This document shows, in pieces, positions 33,191-47,077 of a stretch of 64,000 nt of DNA. The stretch spans positions 16,032,271 to 16,096,270 of the forward strand of contig NC_069095.1 in the NCBI RefSeq assembly GCF_947172395.1. Reading direction: 5' to 3'. Each line of letters begins with the position of its first letter. The stretch's first letter is position 1. Made by a program: the position numbers and the translations under genes. Under the pieces are notes generated by a model. That model was not told the DNA's origin, ran no database searches, and saw only the letters and a list, made by a program, of their open reading frames with translations. This stretch comes from Bicyclus anynana (Eukaryota > Arthropoda > Insecta > Lepidoptera > Nymphalidae).

Positions 33191-36100
33191 AAAAAATCTC
33201 AAATCTCTGTCTATATCTCTCTTTGTCGTGAAGTATTTTCACACTCATCTAGTTTTAAATCGATATTCTAATTAATATTTACTTCAAAAGTGTCAACTAT
33301 TTTGATGAATTTCTTTTTCGAAAAATATTTTTAGATAAAAGGGCTCAACTTTATGGTCGTTGTCGTATCCGCATCGTCACGAGTAAAAATATTAACCGCA
33401 CCACCTACATTTAATTGTAATGCGAACATAAGCATTCAATCACAACAACTAAGTATTTATCGAACAAGTAAATTCTGGAATTCTACACATTTATACATGC
33501 GTTTAATTAAATTTCTTATGACAATGCTGGTAAGCAATGTGTAAATATTTAAATAGAGCATTTGATATTATCCTAATTAATAAAGTATATAGATAAAAAC
33601 TAAACGGGAAAATTAAATTAAGAAGAAAATAAATTTGCATTGCCTCTTTTACTAAATTTGGTAGCTATCACAAAAAAAAAATAAGTTAAAAATAATAAAA
33701 CTAGGTAGGTATATCTAGTTTGCAAAAGTTAGGTATAGTTTAATACCCGTGTAAAGCCAGAATAGGTAGCTGTAAATAATTATAGATAACTCGAAAAAAA
33801 ACCTACAATGATAATACTAAAGCGATTTAAAAACTATAAAAGAATAAACTTCAACTTACTGCTAACACTTTACGCATAGACGATTTAGCTTCAATATTAA
33901 CTAATCAAGGCGCATAAATAAGATGTTTTTATCAGAAAAAAAAAACATCGGGAAATGTACATAATTACATTTCATAAAATTAAAATGTATGCTTTCCGCA
34001 TCATTGTGTCCGTTAGTGAACCCATTGCGAGCAAAAAGTAATAGATAAATGAACGGCATGGGCAGTAAAGCCAGGTGTCATTGAAATACTATAAATTTCA
34101 ACCGATCCTAGACCGAAGTTAAGTAGGTGGCTCATTGTTTATATCACAGGTGACATATTTTCTATTATTAATCATTCCAGCCCGCAAGTCGCACGTCAAG
34201 CTGTCTCGTGGACAGAATTAATACTCGCATGCGATATGAACGCGATCGTGAATTGTAGTCGCAATCTGCATAATATGAGCGTTAGAACAAACCGCCGAAC
34301 GGTCAAATAAAGACTGTAAACAGATGAACTACTGCACCACGTTTCGTCGTAAATCTGCACCATTGAAATGACTATCATCTAGAGAAATTACTGGACCATC
34401 AACCGAAGACCTGCGTCCAGCCCGTAGAGTTATCAAATGTAAAGAACAAGGTAAAGGTAACGAAGGTTCTTCTGATACTGGTTTGCATAATATAGTAGGC
34501 GCACGTAGTAGAGATTATTCACGAAACGTCACAATATTTTAAACGGATACTTTAAGGTCTGACCTCCGCTGATAATATTGGTGTCGGCTTTAATATACGG
34601 TTAAACGAATGTGTAAAAATAAGCGCGCGGCGTTGTTCATTTTAAATACAAGTGCCAGCGATGAAGTTACACATTATCTTTTAAATGGATTGGATTTTCA
34701 AGATGTTATCCGCTATTGAGAAATGCTACGCTATCCTCTTTAGCGAGATATTTACTCATGCTGAAACAAAAATATTCCCGTACTTTGCGCGATCCATGTT
34801 ATGCACTTTACGTTGAGGTAAATTGGAAATTAGAATAATAACGGATATGCAAAATTGTCTGTATCTACAGTGCTAAAGTTGGGAAAAAATCTATCCTCGA
34901 TTAATATTTCAAACATTTATTTTACAATTCGAAACAAAAACAAACAACTCAAAGAAGAAATCTTCGTCATCAGAAGAACAATATTTTTATAATTCTGAAT
35001 TTATGTTTCTGGTAATGGTCGCGATATATAAATCACTACACAATAAATTAAACTATCTAAAAAAATATATCCTCCGAGAATAATATTTCATACTTTTTAA
35101 TTTGTTTCCCTAATATAAATTGAAATTTTTGAAATTCATCTTACTCTTGTTAATATCTAACTCGGCCGCTTTTTAATACCAATTTGTATAATAAAATAAA
35201 CCTTGTTCAATTACTACTAAACCAAACTTAATGAAATTTTTATAAGACAGCAACCTATAGCAAATACAGAAAAGATTTCCACAAATTGGTCCAGAAGTGT
35301 CTAGAGAATTTCATTCACAAAAAGAACCTCGCATCGAATTGGGAACTTTCTATTGAAATCGAGATTCGATTTGAAAGAAGGACTTTCTTTTCGCAATTTT
35401 TTATGTTCAATGAAACCAAATTTCAGTAGAGTGGGTGTCTTGGTAAACTTATACGAAACCTTTGTCAAGATTAAGTGCCTATTTATTTTAAATAACTGTC
35501 GAAAACTTACAAATAAAATCTGTATTCCCAAGACGTTCGGAATTTAATACGCAATAAAAAAGTTGGCATTCTTTAGCTTTTACGAAATATTTTCATTATC
35601 AATGTCGTGTAACATTAAAGTACTTAACTTTATAATCCTCCGCGTCGAATTTACAAGAATTGATACCTGTATGAAGTAAAAGTAAAGGTCATAGCATACG
35701 TAGAGATAATAGAACCTCGACCAGAACGGGGATTTGAAATATTTTGTTCTTACATCAAACGTTTCTAAAGCAAATTTGTAGTGACGGTTACGAATAACTA
35801 CCGTTATACTGTAATTATTCTAATTTGATTACATCAACGATTTTTGGGAAATTTTCAAAAACAATTTTATTTATACATAAAGATCCATTGCAACACATAT
35901 TAGGACAATCAGTTTGTATTGACTCTTTGAGACAAAAATTACTACTATTTTTGATTAAAATATAAGGAAATTAAATTTAATATTTATTAAATAAAATGTA
36001 GGAACTTATTCATAAAAAATCCCATTCCGTCCAGCACGCAAATACGTTACGTATGCTACGACACAAAATCTGTAAAAGCACATCGAAAAACACGCAGCAC

Positions 36101-36978
36101 CAAAAACAAGTTTAATATTGTTAATTGTTAAAATCTCTAGTCTAATAAAAAAAGAATCAACTTACCTTTGTATAAAAACTCGGTTCTTCGATTTTCTGTT
36201 TTCTGGACACTTGTTTGTTCTTTCGGACGAAAAGATTGGCCAATCTTAAAAGCGAATAAAGTCGATGCCATAAGAAAGTTGTTTTAGCCGCCTTTCCTCG
36301 AGAGAAAACCCGTAGGTGCATCATTGAGCAATTACAGCGTGTTTATGATTGCAATATTCGCCTCGGACAGGGCGAAAGTAATTATAGGTACGGGCTGCAC
36401 AACTTTTGGCATGGACATACTTAAAAAACTATTAAATGCGTTTATACTCCTCGGAGGACACGCCATCGGAGAAGTCGAAACTGTTGATATATTGATCAAA
36501 GCTGATTGCAAACCAACCAACATGAACTCCAAACGTAAAACTTTTTCCACGGTACTAAGCGTTCAGCGCGGCACTTGATAAACCAAAACGCCCTAATCAG
36601 CATCATGTTTATTTGATGGCTTAGCGTTCTTCATAATCGTACTGCGTTCAACTTATATTACTGTAGTTACTAAAGATTTTTATATCAGTAATTAAAAACA
36701 AATTAGTGCAAAATACAATCATGATGGCTTTTTTAACTGAGATCAAAATTCATGCTTGTTCATGTACGATTATGCTGGAGTCTTCGGATAAAACTACTAA
36801 AGTCGATATTGTTAGGTGTGCGATCAGTATAAACCAAACACCATCGGACACGTCAGCTTTAAATCACCAAAATTATTATTGCGCGTGTACTCGAATTGAA
36901 ATTTTTAATAAATTGTCCTGTGCGGTCGGTTCGGTGGCGTACGAAATTAAAATACACCAAAATCCCATCGAATGCAAC

Positions 36979-37007
36979 CACATGGCTTTAGGCCTTTAAG
37001 CCATGTG
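36979..37007. repeat. Perfect 10-bp hairpin
   Basis: CACATGGCTT and AAGCCATGTG are complementary around TAGGCCTTT. Confidence 0.85.
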
Positions 37008-40000
37008 ATGAATATCGATAAAATAGTGATGTACTTTAACTGGGGCCCCTCGGACGCCACCCCTACTCACAGAATTTTTGTCGATGTCTTAAATTAAGTT
37101 TCTGTAAAGAGATTTTCTTTAGTTTAGATAATTTATTTAACTTCAAACACACTGAAGACGTAGTATATATTCAATATATGGAAATGATCAAACTGAAACT
37201 TAACTTATGGACATAGGACATCACAGGAACTCAATACCCGATGGTGATTGAGGAGGTAAGGAACCTTATAACTAGTGACAATACAAAATCCCGTGATTTT
37301 TTTTAACGTTTTATTATTTTTTATAATTTCTTTAATGTCTCCTCTCCTTTTGTCATCGACATTGTACAAAACGGATAATATAAATTATTCGAAACGATAA
37401 AATAGGTCATTATTAAAAATAGAGTAGATTAAATCTTTAAAAAAAAAATATTTAAATAGAAAAATTGTACAACATTGCATCTAGTTATTAAAATTACTCT
37501 CTCGCCTATTCCGTTACTTTATTGTACATATTTACACAATGTATTTTACAGTAACAATGATCTAGCGTCTCTAGGTATTATTTCTATCACATTGCCTTGA
37601 AAAATCACTTCTAGAGTGTAAAATGATTCTACCACAATAGCAGTTATGAAATGTTATTTAATATTTTGTTGTATAAAACACTTTATTACCATAAAAAGTT
37701 TTGTTACGCCACAAATTCATTAGTATATATCTAATATATACAAGGTTTCAGATGCACAGTATACGAATATTTATGTGCAAGTATTTTTTCTTTAATTATT
37801 ATGATTGATGATGTTTTCGGCTTAGTTACTGTGACAATAATTGTATATTTCTTTCTGAAACATTTGTATACTAATGAATAGGTGAATAGGATGTATATTA
37901 CATACACAAATTGAGACCTTACATAACATTACAATGTAACAATGTATAAATATTTAAGTACAAAGTTTTGTTACATTACTATTGAAGCGCGCGTGCATTT
38001 ACAACAATAATATACAATATTTCATAACAGCTGTATGGGAATACAATTAAATTCAACAAACTACCCTCAAAAAGCTACTTTTTATACTTTAGTAAATTGA
38101 GTCGTGGACGTAATAGCTAAATTATTACAAGTTGATTCTCACAACCACCTAAGTCTCTAAGTAATTGACAAAATTATTATGACGAATGTATTAAAAATAT
38201 CATCCTAATAGGTATTTGCTGTCTGATTTTTTGATCATATTCAACAACTATTCTATTATTGTCGACGTGTATTGTATGTTTTTAGTTATATTTTCAAACG
38301 CCAATACTCCTAGCACTACACCAATGTATTGAGTTTCATGTGCAGTGCAAAAAATTCCAATAGGTAAGTATTATGACTTGAGCCTACTAAGAAGTGTCTA
38401 AGACTTATATCTTCAACTCCTTAGCAGGAAAAATTAAAAAAAGGCTACGTATCCATACGCAATTCTACGAACATTTACGTTTATATACGAATAATGTACG
38501 TTTAGAATTGTCATTTTATTATGTCATGACTCATGAGATAACACTAGTGTGCATTCGGCATTATAACCGCGATTCTGTACAACCTTTAAAATGAGAATTG
38601 ATTTATTGCTCTCACATTTATAACCCGCGCGATGATTCGGCACACGAGTATTGAGAGCTCGACGAAAAACTTAATTTCCCATTTAAACATACACTTCGGA
38701 TTACTCCATCAGTTATGCAATCGCTTACATCTCTTATTATGTTATTAACATCAACAAAATATAGATTAAAGCTGATTGCATATATGATCAAACCATTATA
38801 TACCATACATTTTCTTAGATCAATTCCAGAAGTATTTGAGTAAAAGTTTCTGCGATTAGGGTGCGTTTGATGCTAACCTAGCCATTTATTGAACACAATA
38901 AACTAACTCATCATTTAAAATAGTGAAATATTTCTAAAAATTAAACGAAATTATTACACCAAAATAAAAACAAATTAAAGTAATTCGTGAGTTATGCAAA
39001 CATACGTACAAACAATTAAACAAACAATTATGTCATGATCTATATATGTAGATTGATACTATGCATTCAAGAGTTTTTCATATCTGAGTATTGAATTTTG
39101 ATTATACGGACTAGTGAGTGGTTAACTTAAGTACAGTTTACTTAGCCGATCAATAATAGAATTGAGATTCATTTCTTATACATAGCCTAGCTACTATAAA
39201 TACTTCGAAAAATCCATTGTTAAGTAAAAAGATGTAAAATAATACTGGTTCGGACACTTTTAAGTACGAACTCCATCACACTTTATATCTTTTGTAAGGC
39301 ACTATGAAGACACTGGTCCACAGTCTTTCGCCGTAATATGTTAGGGTACAATCATTAATTACTTAAAAACTACAATATTAATTTATTATTATGTTTTAAA
39401 CGTCAAATCTTCTGCCACAACCGTACTAGTATTTGAGATATATGTTCTTGGAAATACGTCTGAAATATTAGATACGGTTGATTGTACACCAGATCGATTA
39501 ACACTTCATTCAATGTAGGAATCTCTCGTCTATAATTTAAATAGCACCAATTTTGTAAAAAGTATAAAGCCACTTATTCACTAGAATACAAATATTTTAA
39601 TTATATATATCCAAAAATATTAGTTTTACAGAAGTCGGTCTCTGCGACAATACTGTAAGTACCAATCAAGTTGGTACACCAAAAAATATATAAATCGTTA
39701 ACAACAATTAACAATTATAGATGTGCTTAAGATACAATCATTTAAGTTTCAGAAACAAAAATGATTGTATTTGAAACCTTTGGATACTTCAATGTGACTA
39801 ATAAGTAAGTGGCTTGATTCAATAAAGAGTCAATCGATACTTTAACAGATTTAAAAGTCATTCGTTCAAAAAAAACACACAACATCATGCCTTATAACTA
39901 ATATACGTTACGTTGGATGGATCACAAACACTGTTATAGACACTAAAGCGCAAACTGGGAATGTTACGTTACTTTAATACAGGTATCAATATTAACAGGA

Positions 40001-40729
40001 CTGTGTCCTTAGAGGGATCCTAGCTAAAATTAACTACAGGATAAAATATATTAAGATTTAAAATTAAATATATAACTCAGAACAAATTTAATGTAAAGAG
40101 ATCACCTAATAGAATATGATACAAACAATAACCATTGCAGCAGTACCTGACGAGTCAGCACCTACACTGGATTGCAAACGTTTAACTTTGTATGAGTGGA
40201 TGATGATTTAAGTAAAAACTAATATTGGTGTGGGTGGAAATGAGGGTGCAGATAAACCTAAAATCTAGGCATGGGCGATACGAATCCAATATACTCATAG
40301 ATATAATACATGTAAACATCAGTACAATATCAATATCTATGTATCGTAAATCAAATATACAAAAAAATGATAACTTTGCTGCAAGATAACAAAAATACAC
40401 ATATACAGCAAATTTAACATTTCGGGGTACCAATTTGATGAGAACTGAACAAAACAAATATAAAGATTTGATAAAAATATCAAAACTAAATCAAAGTACG
40501 AATATATTCTATAAGAATCAGTGCATAATTGATATGGCCCATGCCCACTAAAACCTAATCGATGCTTTGAAATAAACCTCGTTGTACTTAAATACTATAC
40601 AGACGATGGCACTTTATTAATGGCCTGAAAATTAACCGAGTAAAATGCATTAGAGTAAAATCTTACAGTTATAATATTAACGCGAAACCATACATGAAAC
40701 TTTTCAATGTATTACATCGACGACCCCTG

Positions 40730-40764
40730 ATTTAAATCACATACATAAAGTACGTGATTTAAAT
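40730..40764. repeat. 15-bp hairpin, one mismatch
   Basis: ATTTAAATCACATAC pairs with GTACGTGATTTAAAT around ATAAA. Confidence 0.85.
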
Positions 40765-42281
40765 TTACTCTCATGTTTTAATTTAATGACATATATTTTA
40801 GCGATTGTAAAAATATATCCAATTCTGATACTGCCAAACTAAAATAAAGATCTATTTCACGGCACAAAAATCACACTTAATAGGGTGTTTCTTAATGCAC
40901 CGAATGAATATATTTTTATTAATACTATTTTCATTTCTAATAAAGTATTGGACACATAAAGGGGGTTGGCGTTGTAAGACAAAAAAAATCTCCGTGTATA
41001 AACATACATAGCGTACGTAAAAATGTTTTTACCTTGCTAAGCCTAGCGTCTCTTTAGATTTGGTAAATCGAGTCACGTTCATTTACGTTATATTTATATA
41101 ACTCCGTTTGTTCGTCTCCTTTAGCCCGTTGACTATTTTTTTATAAATCTCTTGATGTCGAGTATTTATGATGTTTTTATTACAACGACTTACATCGTCC
41201 TAACAGTTACGTGGATTTGAGTTGATTATGAATACAAATATTTGCGTAACGGTAAAGGTTTATTCAAATTAAACACTAGATCCCGCAAGTCGACAGCTCC
41301 TATATCAAATTGATAATTGTACGAAGCAGCCGTGAAGATATCAAAATATCACCTCCCACTCGCATTGATGTGACATACTCGTAGCACTGTTGTTTGCTGT
41401 GCGAATATATGCAGCCTAATTTAAATATGCCCTTAATAGCTTCTGATAAATAAGCTTTAAACGACAACATACATACGTATAAGTGATTTTACGTTACTGA
41501 GTACAGAAATTAACGACTAGGAATAATTTGAACTTTCTTTTAAACATATTATGCTTGGAAATATTGCATTATGTTGCCCCCAACTTCTATAACGTCAGCA
41601 ATTTATTGCACAACTTATTATGATAAAGATAAAGAATCATTCAGCAGCTTTCATACTAGATAGATAACATTAGATAGATAGCCTCAAATATTATTACTTT
41701 AAGGTTTAGCATATGGGTAAATGTTATGAAGTTATAGCTATTTTTCTCTAGAGATAAAAATGAAACAGCAACCAACCCAATTAGTGTAACAGTTAAATTA
41801 GAAACACACTTATTTAAAAGACAAGGTCGGTTTCATTTCATTTTCTTTTTAATCCGATTAAGTTTGCAACATCGCTACCTACTCTAACAACCCAGATTCA
41901 TGTTAATTTTTTGCTAACTCGTAACAAAACAAAAAATAACCCAAAATATATCAAGTTCGCAATATTTAAGAAACCAGCGTGGGCGGCGCTCGAGCTGCCG
42001 TGGGCGGACGGAAGTGAGAGCCTGAGATTGAGCATCTTGCGTCTTTATCTAACATAGCCAAATCGCAACTAGGTGAAGCGAAATAGACGTGTTACAATGT
42101 CACAGATCAACAAAACTTGATATAACACTGCCAAGGCTTTTAGTTATGACCACTTTCGATTTAAAGTGACGCAATAAAAGAATTTATTCTTTTGTGTCCA
42201 CACACAACAACTAATAGTTAACACGGATATTAAGATATTGAAAATTTTCTTAATCAGTAAATAATAATTTATTCATTATAT

Positions 42282-42841
42282 TTAGGATCTAGAAAAATTA
42301 AGGCTCAATGATGAGTTTATTATGGTTGTACTTATACAACTTAGACGGCTATGTGTTACAGGCGATAGGCACAATCCCACAGGCCAATCCTGAGGCGAAG
42401 TCATGAAACGTTTTCTCTTTTGAATTAGGTCCTTTTTCAAAGAATCCAAATCCAAATGTCTACTTTTACCGCAGATGACATCAACACGTAGGTGGTGGAT
42501 ACAAAACGAGTTGCGACCACTTTGCGTTACAGAATCTTTCGAAATGGCTATCCTCCTTAAATTATGGCTTAATTCAGATCGCCCCTCCGTTGCGCCGATA
42601 TCCGATCTGCGTGTTGCAATAACGGTACAGCTCTGCCCACTCTGAAAAGTCACGGTCATCTTCGATAACATTTTCGCTTAATGACAGCCGATGGGGTCGC
42701 ATCAAGCCCGAGCTTGTAACATTTAAGCATTGTAGTTATTTCGGAAATAATTTTGTAATTCGCATTAATTTGCGCGCCCTTTTTGCAATTAATACATTCT
42801 TTAAGAGACGATGCAATAAGCGCGGTTTTTGGGAACACCAT
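42282..42841 (-). pseudogene. Possible broken gene fragment, unrecognised
   Basis: Two minus-strand open frames overlap in different phases (42841-42656 and 42671-42282). The first ends ATPSAVIKRKCYRR after ISEITTMLKC, which vaguely recalls the last helix of Myb/SANT-like or MADF domains (TPxQVxxKWKxLRR). In a third phase the DNA reads ENVIEDDRDFSEWAELYRYC. A frameshifted transposon-derived gene is possible; chance is equally so. Confidence 0.15.
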
Positions 42842-45002
42842 AGGCTTTCCAAACCTAGGATTGTCGTGAATTTCTAATCCAGAGATATCTTAATAAACAT
42901 AATATAGCTAAGCCAACTCAAAGACTTCCATTTAATCTGAACCATATAAAAACTAGATACAATAGTCTACAACCGAAAACGCTACACATGATTGAAAACT
43001 GAATCGATTCAGATGGATGTTTCGTTATTTACTCAAAGAAGTCAAAGTAAAACCAATATGAGTACGTAAAGTCGTAATGTAAAGTCTAACAATTTTCGAA
43101 TTTCACGTGAGAGAAGCTCTGAGCAAAAGCTAGTAATGTAAAGAATAATGTGTTAGTGGATTTATGCGCGTGTCGCTAAATGTAAGAATATTCGAGTCAC
43201 GTCCTCGAAAAACAAAAAGTTGGTGAGGAAATCGTAAGCACCGTTCAAGTAAGAAATCGTCCCATAATCAACACGGAATTAAGTGGGTGATTATACTTCA
43301 CCTCTACCTCTCAATGGGCACGTCCAATAAAATTATAGTGCACGCAATTATTTTGGTTAAATTTTAAAGATAATGTTTCAATTTTTATCTGAATTCACAA
43401 AATAAACCGTATTTATTTATCGTCCATATTAAATCATGGATTTTAGCTGATACGACTGATGTTTTAATTGAAATATTTACTCTGCTTGAAAAGTATCGAG
43501 GGTCAATATTCTCGAATGATATAAATTTTCAGATTATAAATAACGTAAATTGAAAAAGAAACATATAAATTTTAGATTGTCGTAAAGCCTTCCGTTATTT
43601 GCACCAAGCGGGAGGCGGTTTAACGTCGCAACTTTACGATCCAATCTTCCGAATCAATCAGGAATTAACTATGTAGAGGATCCTTCTTCCTGCATCTCAT
43701 CGATGTTTAAGATTCAATTATAATGATATGGGGGCTCGGAGGCGACAAATAAATTACGGCACGGCACTTATGTTTTCACCATAAATATAATTTTATGTTT
43801 TATAACACTAATGTCATGTGACGGAAATTTTTAATGTTTTTTATTAATCTATTAGCGTCCTTAATTGTTTATAGCTTTAGGCTTCTGACGAATACTCTTT
43901 TCTCGGCCTTTCAGTTATAAGTCAACACAAACAGACAAACTTGACGATTCAAAAGTAAACTAAGCTTACTTGAAATTTCAATTCGACCCAAATCAGAGCT
44001 TTTTGGGAAAACATAAACCAATATAGCGAATATTTTACGACTTTTACGTTAAAATAAAAAAAGGTGAAGTTTGTGCACTTCGAAATCTTTCCGGGTTCAT
44101 TTTAATAGATCTATTTTCAGACTTGAGTCACCTAATAGAACAATAAACGGTGCTTGTGATAAAAATCATATAATTCAAACACTGATAGACTCGTGTGATA
44201 GATAAGTGTCTGCAAGAAACCATTGACATCTGACCTGCCTGAGTTTTACGAATTAGTAGCATTTAGAAGTAAGTAGACAATATTTTTTGATCTAGGGTCA
44301 AACAACGGAATTCACTCTAATATGAATTTAATGAATATGAATGAATAAAAGTTATCATTGAAAATGTCACTGGTAATGTTATAACGAAATATCGTGAAAC
44401 AGGATATGCAATGTTTTGTTATTATCTTTTAAAATATAAATAGCAAACAAATGTCTACAAAAATATGAAAACGATAGATAAATTTATTTTGTAATGGATG
44501 AAAACTATTAGATTTAGGTCCAAAAAAAATCTTGAAGAAAATTAAACAATCGTAAAAATAAAACGAAAATAACGTTAAAAAACTGAAAAATAAATTCAAG
44601 TCAAGCAATTGGTTGAAAAGAAAAATGATTAAGATAAAACTCAAAAAGCTGAAAATACTGTGGTAATCCTATCATACGCAACTCCTATTCCCTTTTGGGA
44701 TCAAACTTAAGGTCTGAATAACTGTTATTGAGGTGCAATATTGTGACGTGCAAAATATTATTCACCTACTAGTAATACAATAGGATAGTCAATGATACAA
44801 ATCTTGCAAGTGCCTCGGAAAAACAGAAAGACTCATTTCTCCTCGCAATAGCTAAGGCGGTCATTGCCAATTAGTAAACACTTGTAAGAACATGAGGAGC
44901 AAAGTCTCATAAGTATGTATAGAGCCAAATCTACTTGTTTATCGATGGGAAAGGTATTAGAAGCGCGGCGCCAGCGCCTAGGAAGGACGCTACCCACGCG
45001 TG

Positions 45003-45010
45003 TGACGTCA
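45003..45010. promoter_or_regulatory. CRE palindrome
   Basis: TGACGTCA is the perfect full CREB/ATF site. It lies in a short CpG-rich patch (about 44955-45045) in AT-rich, mobile-element-poor DNA. Confidence 0.4.
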
Positions 45011-45042
45011 CCAAAAGCGATTATATCACCGACCGTAGGTGG

Positions 45043-45052
45043 CCATATAAGG
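45043..45052. promoter_or_regulatory. CArG box (SRF-type site)
   Basis: CCATATAAGG fits CC(A/T)6GG exactly, 32 bp from the CRE. Several such decamers are expected by chance in 64 kb of this composition; another perfect one is CCATTATTGG at 48718-48727. The spacing to a CRE is what makes this one notable. Confidence 0.4.
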
Positions 45053-46867
45053 TCAATTGCTCAAAATACAACACCGCTAGATACTTAGTGACCCATTTTA
45101 TTTTATACCTATTAACATTTTATTGAACCCATTATTTTTTTTTCTGCCATAGTAAAGTGGGATTTTTTTATTGTTTAACTTTTTTATATTTCGTTGTTCC
45201 GGTATTTCGTATGGATCCGATTATTCTTTTTAAGTTGAATTTTAATTGACAGATTTTCAAACCAGCTTCAACATCCTTTAGATAAATTATTCCGATAGGG
45301 TTTTGTTTCGTAAAATTGCACGTACAGTTGCGAGATTTTTAAAAAGGTTGTCAAATTGCGTCCGTTAACAATATAAATTACAAAATTCTGAAATTATATT
45401 TCAAGGGCATTTTGTTAAAAGATGTTACTAATTATGTAATCTGGAATACGTGTACTTTATTTAATGCTTTTTATATGATCTGATGTTAAGTGACGATGGC
45501 ATTTTACGCGATAACTTGAAAAGTTGTATCAATTTAATTGAATAAATCAATTTGAATGGTCAGTAACGAAAATCTTTAATATTGCAATTATTCACTCACG
45601 TGTATTTACGTACATGTTTGTTCTACGTAATGTATGTTTATACATTTGGACAAACTAACACAACATTCCCTATCGAATACAGGTTCCATATTTATGTAGA
45701 TCAAATCCATTATGTAGAATCAGGACATTTAAATATTTGATACTGAATTATTATAACAAATTCCAACATTTGAATTTCGGAATATGGTCGTCATGGAATG
45801 TCAATTTTCTGACAAATTTATAGCAGAAAAAAATTGATAAATATGTATATCACTTTTAAAGAGTAAAATTTATGACTTTATTGTTTTAAAACTTATATAA
45901 TGAAGATGTCAAATATTTAAATAATAGCATAACCTAGACATTCCGCAATACAAAACTCTCAGCTCGGAGCTTTGTATTTTACCCCTTACCTCGAAAACTA
46001 ACGCACTTTTCGAGGTTATTGTTATCAGCCGGCAGGCATTGTTATCATTAAAATCTATAATGATGATATATTTATAAAATCTCTTTATTTTCTGACCTAC
46101 AGTCATTGAAACATAAAGAAGTACTTTACGCTTCGCAACAATACCGTTACATGTTTCCTCAGTTATCCTTCGTCTTTAATGCTAAATGAACAATCCCAGA
46201 GAACCGTGACAGCGTATTTTTTTCCATCCCGTTGTTCCGACATGCAAACAATGTTTTCCTGTCATCGCTTGAATATACAAGTTATTTATCGGCCGTCCTT
46301 TTGTGTCGCCATCCAATAGCTCCGAGACGGTGTACATTGTTTCGTCTACAACGATTGGTTGGACAGTCTCTGTTGGACTATGAGCCTGTAGGGTCAGACT
46401 TTCCGCATTTTATAAAAGTTTTTATGAAACATAGGCGCTTTTCTATCGTAATGGAAAGCAGTAATGCGGTCTAAGTTGGAGCGCACTTACCTAGAACATA
46501 ATAACTCTTGCTTTAAAGGTTTAAATTAAAAGTGTCAGGAAACATAAACACTGGCAGGGCATTCCATTTTTTATCTGTGCATTTCTAAATGTGGATGCAA
46601 ACTAAAATACAAAAATTTATACGCGTTTCCTGGATATCCGCAACGTAAGGATGTCACCGTTCACGGCGTCTTGCTGTATGCTCGTTTGTACATAATATGG
46701 TAGTATGGAAGTACTAGGTTTTTCAAAGATCGTCAATTGTCCAATTATATTTTGTACAAGATATCATGACAAATCATGCCTCTATTCGCCAGACACTTAG
46801 CTTTGTAGCGAACCTTCGCTAGAGATTCTTAAAGTTTCAATCTTAAACGATGACGCGAATGCGAATT

Positions 46868-46986
46868 GCTAGCCACTCACCTTACCAATAAGTTCACGTG
46901 CCTGTAGCGCTAACGATTCAGTTTTATTGGATGTCCTGTCGTTATCGCTGTAGGCACGTGGACTTATTAGATGGTGAATAGATAGC
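46868..46986 (+). ncRNA. Candidate pre-miRNA-like hairpin
   Basis: The left arm 46887-46916 (AATAAGTTCACGTGCCTGTA then GCGCTAACGA) pairs with the right arm 46939-46968. In 30 positions I count one mismatch (C opposite U) and three G:U wobbles when read as plus-strand RNA; on the minus strand the wobbles become A:C mismatches. The stem extends outward through ACTCACC/GGTGAAT to GCTA/TAGC, giving roughly 40 pairs with bulges around a 22-nt loop. Size and shape fit an animal pre-miRNA. I do not recognise the arm sequences as a known miRNA. It could also be an old inverted duplication or MITE; no flanking target duplication is apparent. Confidence 0.45.
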
Positions 46987-47077
46987 AGAAGCCAAGTGAC
47001 TAGTGAATTGGGACATTATATCTTGGATTATTTCGAGAAAAATGTAAAAAATACGCTTCATACATGAATGATTGAGG

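Larger units (their letters stand above)
33191..46867. other. Mobile-element-poor, AT-rich non-coding block
   Basis: I recognise no SINE, Helitron or LINE here, unlike the preceding 33 kb. Open frames are short; the longest (36324 plus, 42282 minus) lack known domains. The CRE/CArG pair near 45 kb and small hairpins are the only signals. The block lies downstream of bs and may hold its regulatory DNA; that is inference. Confidence 0.5.

Noticed and set aside
35301..35547. Antisense pair of ~65-75-codon frames
   Set aside because: No domain, AT-rich composition, no splice or start context.
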